Assembly: GCF_029894335.1 (NCBI RefSeq)
Contig: NZ_JARXZC010000012.1
Span: 1 to 64,000 of the forward strand
Length of the DNA: 64,000 nt
From: Kitasatospora sp. MAP5-34
GTDB taxonomy: Bacteria > Actinomycetota > Actinomycetes > Streptomycetales > Streptomycetaceae
Direction: 5' to 3'
Part shown: positions 28,882-37,936 of the stretch, piece by piece
How positions within the stretch are numbered: position 1 is the first letter of the stretch
Layout: the number at the start of each line of letters is the position of its first letter
Made by a program: the position numbers and the translations under genes
The notes under the pieces: generated by a model
What the model was told of the DNA's origin: nothing
Seen by the model: only the letters and a program-made list of their open reading frames with translations
The model's database searches: none

Positions 28882-30132
28882 TCAGACAGCGGTGAACGAC
28901 ACCGGCAACTCCCGCAGCCCACGCATGATCAGACCGCCGCGCCAGCGCAGGTCGTCCGGGTCGGCGGCCAGTTGGAGGTCGGGGAGGCGGGTGAGCAGTG
29001 CGCCCAGGGCCGCCTGCCCCTCCAACCGGGCCAGCGGAGCGCCGATGCAGTAGTGGATGCCGTGGCCGAAACCCAGGTGGGGGTTGTCCTTCCGGGCCAG
29101 GTCGAGGGTGTTCTCCTCGGCGAACCGGGCCGGGTCGCGGTCGGCCGCCGCGAGGACGACCAACACCGGGTCGCCCACCGGGATGTCCACGCCGCCGATG
29201 GTCAGCGGGTGGGTCGCGAACCGCCAGGTGGCCAGCTCCACCGGGCCGTCGTACCGCAGGAGTTCCTCCACCGCCGTGGTCAGCAGCCCGGTCTCGCCGC
29301 GCTGCACGGACGCCTGCAGCAACTCCCGCTGGCCGGGGTTGCGGAGCAGGGCGTAAACGCCGTTCCCGATCAGGTTCACGGTGGTCTCGAACCCGGCGAA
29401 GAGCAGGATGAAGGCCATCGCCGCCGCCTCGTTCTCGGTCAGGTGCTCGCCGTGGTCACTGGCCCGGATCAGGCCGGAGATCAGGTCGTCGCCGAGGTCG
29501 GCCCGCTTGCGGTGGATCAGTTCCAGCAGGTAGGCGCGCATCTTCTTCACCGCGCGGGCCACTCCGCCGCGCGGGCCGCCGCCCTGTCCGGCCTTGGTGT
29601 GCCGGATCATCATCCCGGCCCAGTCCCGGAAGTCGTCCTGGTCCTCCGGCGGCACGCCGAGCAGGTCGCAGATCGCGTAGATCGGCAGCGGGAAGGCGAA
29701 CTCGTGGATCAGGTCGGCCGAGCCACGGTCCGCGAAGCCGTCGATCAGCCGGTCGGTCAGCTGCCGGACCCGTGGCTCGAACTCGGCCACCCCGCGCGGT
29801 GTGAACGCCTTGGAGACCAGGCGGCGCAGCCTGGTGTGGTCCGGCGGGTCGATGTTGAGGAGGTGCGTCATCAGGTCGGCCTGGCGCTCCCCCGGGATGC
29901 CGGTGCGTCCGCTGCTACGGCCGTGGTGCGTGGGGTTCTTGGAGAGCCGCGCGTCCGCCAGGGCCTGCCGGGCGTCGGCGTACCGGGTGACCAGCCAGGC
30001 TTCCACCCCGCTGGGCAACGTGGTGCGGTGTACGGGTGAGTGCTCGCGCAGCCACGCGTACGCGGGGTAGGGGTCGGCGGCGAACTCCCAGGTGAAGAGT
30101 TCCGGCTGACTGGTTTCGGGCGATTCCGGCAT
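28882..30132 (-). CDS. Cytochrome P450
   Basis: 416 residues. I-helix FAGFETT, K-helix EELLR and heme-ligand loop FGHGIHYCIG with Cys362. It is a bacterial CYP107/105-like monooxygenase; substrate and redox partner are not evident. The ATG at 30132 starts the recognisable N-terminal PESPET... region. A GTG at 30174 extends it by 14 residues and neither has a strong SD. There is no ferredoxin gene adjacent. The gene is divergent from the SDR-like fragment at 30289. Confidence 0.92.
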   Translation of the reverse strand: MPESPETSQPELFTWEFAADPYPAYAWLREHSPVHRTTLPSGVEAWLVTRYADARQALADARLSKNPTHHGRSSGRTGIPGERQADLMTHLLNIDPPDHTRLRRLVSKAFTPRGVAEFEPRVRQLTDRLIDGFADRGSADLIHEFAFPLPIYAICDLLGVPPEDQDDFRDWAGMMIRHTKAGQGGGPRGGVARAVKKMRAYLLELIHRKRADLGDDLISGLIRASDHGEHLTENEAAAMAFILLFAGFETTVNLIGNGVYALLRNPGQRELLQASVQRGETGLLTTAVEELLRYDGPVELATWRFATHPLTIGGVDIPVGDPVLVVLAAADRDPARFAEENTLDLARKDNPHLGFGHGIHYCIGAPLARLEGQAALGALLTRLPDLQLAADPDDLRWRGGLIMRGLRELPVSFTAV

Positions 30133-30288
30133 GCCATGAAGGTAACCGGTGCCGGGAGGAGTGAGCCTGGTCACCTGACGGGTAATCCCTGTTGCGGAGG
30201 GTCGCGGCGTGTCTACGATCCTCCGAACAGTCGTGGGGCGGGCCGTGCGGTGCCCGTCCGCGACTAGTCGCTCAAGGAGGAGCAGGTC

Positions 30289-30720
30289 ATGCGAGTAGCC
30301 GGGGCAGTGGTGGTGATCGCCGTACTCCGCGGCGGTTCAGGAGCCGATCTGGCGCGGCGGTTCACCGCCGCCGGTGCGGCGGGGGTGCTCGTCGCGGACC
30401 AGAACCCCGGTGCCGCCGAGGACCTCGCCGCCGAGCTGGACCGGCCCGGCTGCCCGGTGGTCGGGGTGTCGAGCGACGTCCACCAGCCCAGCGACGTCGC
30501 CGCGCTGGTGAACACCGCCGCGAAGCACCTGGGCCCGATCGACCTGTTCTGCGTGACCGGGCCCGACGGCGAGCGGATCGTGTCGCTGGACGAGCTGCCC
30601 GACCACCTCGACCCGCTCGCCGAGCTGCTCGCCCTGGTCGGCGAGGCGATCAGCGAGGTCGTCCCGCCGCAGCGTCAGCCCGCCGCCAGCCCCTCGGCGA
30701 CCCGGACCGCGCTGCGGTAG
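30289..30720 (+). CDS. Short SDR-like NAD(P)-binding protein, truncated
   Basis: 143 residues. The N-terminal half resembles the Rossmann part of short-chain dehydrogenases (VVVIAVLRGGSGADLARRF, GVLVADQNPGAAEDLAAEL, then SSDVHQPSDVAALVNTAAKHLGPIDLFCVTG). The Ser-Tyr-Lys catalytic set and the C-terminal 100 or so residues are missing. A good SD (AAGGAGGAGCAG) precedes the ATG. The last 46 bases overlap the end of convergent mazG. Either a degenerate SDR or a dedicated nucleotide-binding protein. Confidence 0.65.
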   Translation: MRVAGAVVVIAVLRGGSGADLARRFTAAGAAGVLVADQNPGAAEDLAAELDRPGCPVVGVSSDVHQPSDVAALVNTAAKHLGPIDLFCVTGPDGERIVSLDELPDHLDPLAELLALVGEAISEVVPPQRQPAASPSATRTALR

Positions 30721-31670
30721 TCGCGCGCGGCCGCCCGGAGCGCCGCGTCCACATCGACCCCCGCGTCGTGGGCCCGCTGCACCACGGCGAGCAGCAGCGC
30801 GCCTGCGGACTCGGCCGTCAGCACCCCGGGCAGCTCGTACGCCTGGTCGGGCACGCCCTCGAACCCGGCCCGGCGGACCCGCGAGACCAGCTTGGCCGCG
30901 TACGCCAGCGCGGGCAGCCCGGCCGGCACGCCGTCCAGCAGCGACTCGCGCTGCTTCTCGGCGGCCTTCAGCTGCTCCCAGTTGGCCTCGACCTGGGCCG
31001 TCCCGGTCGCCTCGACGTCGCCGAAGACGTGCGGGTGGCGGTACATCAGCTTCTCGACCAGGTCGCCCGCCACGTCGTCGATGGTGAACGGGTCCTCGGC
31101 GTGCTCCTCGGCGATCCGGGAGTGGAAGAAGACCTGGAGCAGCACGTCGCCCAACTCCTCGCGGAGCGTCTCCCGGTCGTCCTCCTCGATCGCCTCGACC
31201 AGCTCGAACGCCTCCTCTACCAGGTACTTCACCAGGGAGGCATGGGTCTGCTCGGCGTCCCACGGGCAGCCGCCGGGCGAGCGTAGCCGGTCCATCACCG
31301 AGACCAGGTCGAGCAGCCGGGCGCCCGGCAGGTCGTAGGAGCCGGGCAGGATCTCGATCTCCGGGACCGTCCCGGCCTCCTCCACGGCGATCCGGGCCAG
31401 CGCGTCGGTCAGCCCCGGATCGCCGTCCGGGCTGCCGAGCCAGACGACGGGACCGGCCCCGATCAGCAACCGGGCCAACGCCGGGGCGGTACCGCGCTCG
31501 ACCAGCTCCACCGTCACCCCGGCCTGCCGGACGGCGGGCAGTTGCGGGTGGTCCGGGTCGGCGGCCAGCACCCGGGCCGCCCCGCGCAGCGCCTCCCAGG
31601 CGGGCCAGGAAAGCAGACCGGGGGCGACCCGGTGGGTGGTGGTGAGCAGGATCAGCTTCGAAGTGTCCAC
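30675..31670 (-). CDS. mazG: MazG nucleoside triphosphate pyrophosphohydrolase
   Basis: 331 residues. An N-terminal tetrapyrrole-methylase-like region (TTTHRVAPGLLSWPAWEALRG) precedes the MazG domain with GCPWDAEQTH, EEAFELVEAIE and EELGDVLLQV, the EExxE/ExxD metal site. It hydrolyses (d)NTPs to monophosphate and pyrophosphate. Its tail overlaps the SDR-like ORF. It is followed on the same strand by the SurA-like lipoprotein gene upstream and belongs to the conserved mazG-surA-mfd neighbourhood of actinobacteria. Confidence 0.92.
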   Translation of the reverse strand: MDTSKLILLTTTHRVAPGLLSWPAWEALRGAARVLAADPDHPQLPAVRQAGVTVELVERGTAPALARLLIGAGPVVWLGSPDGDPGLTDALARIAVEEAGTVPEIEILPGSYDLPGARLLDLVSVMDRLRSPGGCPWDAEQTHASLVKYLVEEAFELVEAIEEDDRETLREELGDVLLQVFFHSRIAEEHAEDPFTIDDVAGDLVEKLMYRHPHVFGDVEATGTAQVEANWEQLKAAEKQRESLLDGVPAGLPALAYAAKLVSRVRRAGFEGVPDQAYELPGVLTAESAGALLLAVVQRAHDAGVDVDAALRAAARDYRSAVRVAEGLAAG

Positions 31671-31730
31671 GGCTCGAACCTACCGGGCGGGGACGGGTGC
31701 CGTGGCCGGGTGCCCAAGGGGCTACCCCGG

Positions 31731-32363
31731 TCAGGCGGCTGCGGCGGGCTGCGGCAGCCAGGCGGCGACGGCGTCGGTGATCGAGATCTTCGCGGGGTCC
31801 CACTGTCCGTAGCGCGGGTTGACCTGGATCTTCAGCTCGGTGCCGGCCGTCGTGAGCGCCGCCCGGACCACCGCGTCCCCGTCAGCCGTCCGAGCGTCCT
31901 TGCCCTCGGCCATGGCGATCTTCTGGATACCGAGCGTCTGACGGTAGGCAGTGTCGATCTCCCCGGCGGGCACGCCCTGCTTGAGCAGCGCTCGGCTCAA
32001 CGCGTCCTGGCCGCCGAGCAGCTTGCTGTCCGCGTCCCGCGCCTTGGCGATCTCCCCGACGGAGACCGATAGTTGACGGTCGGCGAGGGCCCGGGACACC
32101 ACCTGGTCGAGCACCAGGTTGCTCACCGTCTGCCTGGTCAGCCCGGCGGGTTCGGCACCCGGGGCGCCCGGCTGCGCCGCCATGGCCGTCCGCAGCTCCG
32201 TGACCCGGGCCTCCACCTCGGAGATCGGGATCCGACGGCCGCCGACCACGGCCGCCGCCCCCTGGTCGGCCGTCCCCCCGCTGCACGCGGTCAGGGCGGC
32301 TGCGGCGAGCAGGACGCCGACGGCGGTACGGGTGCGGCGGACGGCGGAGCTGGTGCGGATCAC
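31731..32363 (-). CDS. SurA N-terminal-domain-like lipoprotein
   Basis: 210 residues from the GTG at 32363 with GGGAGG seven bases upstream. Lipobox LTAC (mature N-terminal Cys near residue 25), then an N-terminal SurA/chaperone-like helical region (QTVSNLVLDQVVSRALAD and further helices). No parvulin PPIase domain follows, unlike Gram-negative SurA. It is likely an extracytoplasmic chaperone-like or trafficking lipoprotein. It lies 60 bases from mazG on the same strand. Confidence 0.82.
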   Translation of the reverse strand: MIRTSSAVRRTRTAVGVLLAAAALTACSGGTADQGAAAVVGGRRIPISEVEARVTELRTAMAAQPGAPGAEPAGLTRQTVSNLVLDQVVSRALADRQLSVSVGEIAKARDADSKLLGGQDALSRALLKQGVPAGEIDTAYRQTLGIQKIAMAEGKDARTADGDAVVRAALTTAGTELKIQVNPRYGQWDPAKISITDAVAAWLPQPAAAA

Positions 32364-32504
32364 GTGGGGCCTCCCGGGTTGTGGGCAGGTGGTGTCCGGT
32401 GGTGACAGGTGGTTCTCCTGACGGGAACTGACAATAGGGAGCAACCGAGCGGCTTGCCCAGACCTTGGCCCGAACGGGTGACGCCGGTGGCGGGCGGCAG
32501 GCTC

Positions 32505-34225
<1,721 letters not shown>

Positions 34226-34229
<4 letters not shown>

Positions 34230-34747
34230 GGGCGGCCGCCCTCCCGGACCTGACGGCGGAGCAGCTCACCGAGCTGCTGGAGGTCGTCGGAGGCCGGCAC
34301 GGGCGTGTCCACCCCGACCGGGGGCTGCCACTCGGTCAGCTGTGCGGCCTGTTGCGGTGGTTGGGACTGAATCCGTACCTGCCCGGGCACGAACGGCGCC
34401 GGCGCCGGGCCCGGCATGCCCCAGAACCGGGGCGAGTCCAGCACGAGGAAGTGCACCGGCGCGCCCAGCCACAGCGGGAGCGCCGTAAAGCCGAGCAGCG
34501 TGCTCGACGGCGTCCCGCTCTTGGGCGCAAGACCCACCAGGACGAACGCCGCGAGCGTGAGCAGCCCGAAGAACACCGCGCCCAGCACGTCCACCGCCCG
34601 CCTGCGCCGCACCGCCAGCAACAGCGAGGGCACCAACCCGAGCAGACCCAGGGTCAGCAGCGGGACCAGGCAGCACAGCAACTTGCCCCACCAGGCGTAC
34701 GGTCCGCCCTGCGCGGGGCCGAACTGCCCGTACTGGTGGCCTGCCAT
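34226..34747 (-). CDS. Small multi-pass membrane protein partnered with the kinase
   Basis: 173 residues. Two or three hydrophobic segments (LLCCLVPLLTLGLLGLVPSL and AVFFGLLTLAAFVLVGL, then a third), a cytoplasmic C-terminal tail of about 60 residues rich in Gln/Pro. No domain is recognised. The gene ends in a four-base overlap with the Ser/Thr kinase. The natural reading is a membrane sensor or anchor for the soluble kinase. Confidence 0.72.
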
Positions 34748-34897
34748 GTGCGCTCCCGAGCGGGTGGTCCGTGACGGTTCTCCGGCGTGCCGTGCGGACA
34801 CGCGTGCGTCTCCCGCCAACGGTACCGCCCATCACCCGCCCCGAGCAGACCCTTACCGGCGAACGCTCTGAGGGCAGCTCGGCACGGGGACGGGCCG

Positions 34898-37000
34898 TCA
34901 GCTCTCCGCGAGGGTGCCCGCCGCCAGGCCGTCGGTGAGGCCCTGGGCGAGGCTGCGCCCGACGGCGGCGGCCTGCTGGAGGGCCTCCTCGAAGGCCGCG
35001 ACGCGCTGGAAGGCCGTGCCGAGCGCCCGCTGACGGTCGATCGGCAACCGGGGCAGCTCGGCCCGGCGGATGTCCAGCCGGGTGGTGGTGGACGCGTGGC
35101 TGGCGGCGCGACGGGCGACTCCGGTGGAGCGCAACTGCCCGGCCAGGAACTCGGGGTCGAGCAGCTCCGGGTTCGGGCGGAGCAGGTGGAGCTGCCGCCC
35201 GAGCGCGACGCCGTCCAACGGACCGCCGGCCTGGACGACCCGGGCGACGGAGGCGCCGAGCGCGGAGACCAGGACGTCACCGGGCCGGGTGGTGAGCGGG
35301 GTTTCGGCCGGGTCCAGCACGGCGGTCGGGGCGGTGCCGGCGATCAGGTCCTGGTCGGTCAGCACGGGCACGCCCGACGCCCCGTCGGCCGGGTTGCCGG
35401 CTGGCCCACCCGGACCGGAGGAGTACAGCTCCAGCGCTCCGGCGCGGACCAGCTCCCCCACCGTGACGGTCGGGGCGGACTCCCCCGCAGCGGCTCCGAC
35501 GCCGGGCGGCCCGGCGGCCGGGCCCCCGAGGTCGGCGAGCAGCTCGGCGAAGCGGTTCCGCAGGTGGGACAGCCCGTCCAGGCCGCCGGAGAGCACCGGG
35601 GGCGGCAGGTGCCGGGCGGGCGAGAGGTCGGTCTCGTCGTCCAGCAGGTCGATGGCGGCGACGGCCCGGTGGACACCCGCCCGGTCGGGCGGCAGCGGCT
35701 CGCCGGAGCGGGCGGCTGCGTCGAAGGTGCGCCAGGCGTCGAGCACCGTGCGGTGCAGGTCGGGCCAGTTGATCCGGTCCCGCCCGCCCTCACCCGCCGG
35801 GTGGCCGCCGCTCGCGTCCACCAGCAGCACCTGCCGGAAGTCGTCGCCCGGCTGCGGACGGCGCAGCACCCAGAGGTGCAGCGGGACGCCGTACGGCGGG
35901 GCGGCGCCGGCCGGGAGCGCGATCACGGCGCGCAGCGCGCCGGAGCGCAGCAGTTCGGCCCGGATCCGGCGGCCGGACCGGCGGGAGGCGACGGTGGGCG
36001 GCAGCAGCAGCGCGGCCAGGCCGCCGGGGCCGGCGTGCGCCAGGCAGTGCAGGACCCAGGCGAGTTCGGACTCGCCGCGTGGCGGGACCTGGCCGCCGAG
36101 CCAGCGGGAGTCGTACTGCAGCTCGTCGTGGCCCCAGTCCCGCTCGTTGTACGGCGGCTGGCAGAGCACCGCGTCGACGGCGAGCCCGGGGTGGGCGTCG
36201 GCGCGCAGGGTGTCGCCGGGGCGCAGGTCCAGCGCGAGCGGCGCGGGGTGGTCGGCCGGGGTGTGCAGGGCGAGCCGGAGCAGGGCGAGCGCGGCGAGCA
36301 CCGGGTCGAGGTCCTGGCCGTGCCGGACGGCGGTCGGCGGGACGGCGAGCAGCAGGCCGCCCAGCCCGCACGCCGGGTCCAGCACCGAACCGGGGTGCCC
36401 GGCGACGGCCGCCAGCAGGGCGGCCGCCTCGGGCGGGGTGGGGCTGAGCTGGCGGGAGTTGGCCTCGGCGTGGCGGGTGAGCAGCTGCTCGTACGCGGCG
36501 ACCGGGCCGTGCTGGTGGGCGAGCGCGGCGAGCAGGCGGGCGAGGTCGAGGTCGGTGCTGCCGAGCAGGCCCGGCAGGGCCAGCAGGGCGGCGCCGGCGG
36601 GGCCGAGGACGCGGTCGGCGAGCCCGCCGAGGGCCCGGGGCAGGGCGGTGGCGAGGCGGGTGTCGGACTCTGCGGCGAGCGTGGCCCAGGTGGCGGCCTC
36701 CCGGTGCAGCAGCAGGAGGAAGGCGCCCGCCCCGACCAGCGGCGCGGCGGGCGGACCGGCCGGGTCGCGGAGGCTCTCCAGCTGCTGCCAGGTCCGCTCC
36801 AGCAGCGGCAGCTCGGCGAGCTTGCCCTGTGCGCGCAGCCACTGCTCCACCTGGTCGAGCCGGAAGGTCGGGCTGCTGTCCGTGCCACCGGCCGGGCGCG
36901 GGAAGTCGGGGTGGCGGCGGCGCCAGTTGCTGACGGCGGCTCGGCCGACCCCGGCGAGGCGGGCGATCTCGACAGCGGTCACCTCGGGGCGGTCCGACAT
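34898..37000 (-). CDS. HTH-N6-adenine methylase fusion with specificity-like C-terminus
   Basis: 700 residues. The N-terminus (1-60) is a HTH-like segment (VTAVEIARLAGVGRAAVSNW, then PTFRLDQVEQWLRAQGK). The middle is an N6-DNA methylase domain with motif I LDPACGLGG (207-215) and a motif IV QPPY (281-284) where the family norm is NPPY or DPPY. The last 200 residues contain two segments resembling HsdS half-domains (PVLTDQDLIAG, LRPNPELLDPEFLAGQLRSTG). No restriction subunit is adjacent. The ATG at 37000 has AAGGAG eight bases upstream. The gene faces the DUF4352 lipoprotein across a palindromic intergenic region. Confidence 0.85.
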   Translation of the reverse strand: MSDRPEVTAVEIARLAGVGRAAVSNWRRRHPDFPRPAGGTDSSPTFRLDQVEQWLRAQGKLAELPLLERTWQQLESLRDPAGPPAAPLVGAGAFLLLLHREAATWATLAAESDTRLATALPRALGGLADRVLGPAGAALLALPGLLGSTDLDLARLLAALAHQHGPVAAYEQLLTRHAEANSRQLSPTPPEAAALLAAVAGHPGSVLDPACGLGGLLLAVPPTAVRHGQDLDPVLAALALLRLALHTPADHPAPLALDLRPGDTLRADAHPGLAVDAVLCQPPYNERDWGHDELQYDSRWLGGQVPPRGESELAWVLHCLAHAGPGGLAALLLPPTVASRRSGRRIRAELLRSGALRAVIALPAGAAPPYGVPLHLWVLRRPQPGDDFRQVLLVDASGGHPAGEGGRDRINWPDLHRTVLDAWRTFDAAARSGEPLPPDRAGVHRAVAAIDLLDDETDLSPARHLPPPVLSGGLDGLSHLRNRFAELLADLGGPAAGPPGVGAAAGESAPTVTVGELVRAGALELYSSGPGGPAGNPADGASGVPVLTDQDLIAGTAPTAVLDPAETPLTTRPGDVLVSALGASVARVVQAGGPLDGVALGRQLHLLRPNPELLDPEFLAGQLRSTGVARRAASHASTTTRLDIRRAELPRLPIDRQRALGTAFQRVAAFEEALQQAAAVGRSLAQGLTDGLAAGTLAES

Positions 37001-37060
37001 CTGGCGGGCTCCTTCAGCTGGGTGTGACCACACAGCATAGCCAGGCACGACACAGGCAGG

Positions 37061-37074
37061 GTTCACACGTGAAC
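37061..37074. promoter_or_regulatory. Palindrome GTTCACACGTGAAC between divergent genes
   Basis: A perfect 6-2-6 dyad at 37061-37074, 60 bases upstream of the HTH-methylase start. A third GTTCAC half-site at 37105-37110 overlaps the lipoprotein promoter spacer. GTGTG-AC-CACAC (37022-37033) is a further dyad close to the methylase start. The HTH of the methylase is an obvious candidate binder. Confidence 0.55.
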
Positions 37075-37096
37075 AGAGAGGTTTCGTAAATCATTG

Positions 37097-37125
37097 TTGA
37101 CATCGTTCACAGCTGATGATGTGAT
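37097..37125 (+). promoter_or_regulatory. Putative promoter of the DUF4352 lipoprotein gene
   Basis: TTGACA at 37097-37102, a 17-base spacer and TGTGAT at 37120-37125. The -35 is a perfect sigma-70-class hexamer and the -10 matches weakly. Confidence 0.55.
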
Positions 37126-37216
37126 CTACCCATCGCAAGAACGGCACCGCAAGAACGGCATCGCAGACCGGCAGCCCGCCGCAGCGAACCGAACCACCTG
37201 GAATGGGAGTTCCGTC

Positions 37217-37810
37217 ATGGCCATCGCCACCACCGCCCGCCGTCGCACCGCCGCCCTCCTGCTGGGTGCGGCCCTGGTCGCCCTCGGCGCCACCGCCTGC
37301 GGGCCGACCGACTCCTCGGTCTCCACCACCCCCAAGAGCTCCGCAGCCTCGGCCGCCGGCGGGAAGACCTCGGCCGCCCCAGCTGCCAAGGGCGCGGCGA
37401 AGCTCGGCGACACCATCTCCCTCAAGGGCTCCGACGCCTCCGACACGGCCGACGTCACAGTGCTCAAGGTCGTCGACAGCCCGGACGGCGCGGACGAGTT
37501 CACCAAGCCGGCCGACGGCATGCGGTTCGTCGCCGTCCAGTTCCGGATCAAGGACACCAGTAGCAAGGCGTACAGCGACGCCCCGCAGAACAGCGCCAAG
37601 CTGCTCGACGGCCAGGGGCAGTCCTACAGCACGTCGCTCTCCGACACCAAGGCCGGCCCCAGCTTCCAGGCCCCGGTCAACATCGCCCCCGGCGAGAGCG
37701 CCCTCGGCTTCATCACCTTCGAGGTCCCCAAGGACGCGAAGATCGACAAGGCCCAGTTCGCGCTGGACAGCGGCTTCGCCCAGCAGACCGGCCAGTGGGT
37801 GCTCGCCTGA
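37217..37810 (+). CDS. DUF4352-type lipoprotein
   Basis: 197 residues from the ATG at 37217 with GGGAG seven bases upstream. Lipobox ATAC near residue 28, a Ser/Ala-rich spacer, then an immunoglobulin-like DUF4352 domain (KLGDTISLKGSD, FVAVQFRIKD, GESALGFITFEVP). DUF4352 proteins are secreted and of unknown function. It is divergent from the HTH-methylase, sharing a palindromic promoter region. Confidence 0.82.
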   Translation: MAIATTARRRTAALLLGAALVALGATACGPTDSSVSTTPKSSAASAAGGKTSAAPAAKGAAKLGDTISLKGSDASDTADVTVLKVVDSPDGADEFTKPADGMRFVAVQFRIKDTSSKAYSDAPQNSAKLLDGQGQSYSTSLSDTKAGPSFQAPVNIAPGESALGFITFEVPKDAKIDKAQFALDSGFAQQTGQWVLA

Positions 37811-37835
37811 CGGCGCGTTGGCACGGGTACGCATG

Positions 37836-37909
37836 GGGGCGCGGGGAACTGCGCGAAACCGGAAGGCACCGGCCGGTGCCCTACCGCTTCGCGCAGTTCC
37901 CCGCGCCCC
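37836..37909. terminator. Dispersed-repeat hairpin, bidirectional terminator (copy 2)
   Basis: GGGGCGCGGGGAACTGCGCG reads in, a central GGCACCGGCCGGTGCC palindrome follows, then the exact inverse arm back to 37909. It sits between the convergent lipoprotein and mfd genes. It belongs to the family reported below. Confidence 0.85.
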
Positions 37910-37936
37910 TGGATGTGGTTGCTCAGTTGCCTTGAG

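Noticed and set aside
37061-37074. Phage attachment site
   Set aside because: The 14-bp dyad has no second copy flanking an element and fits an operator better.
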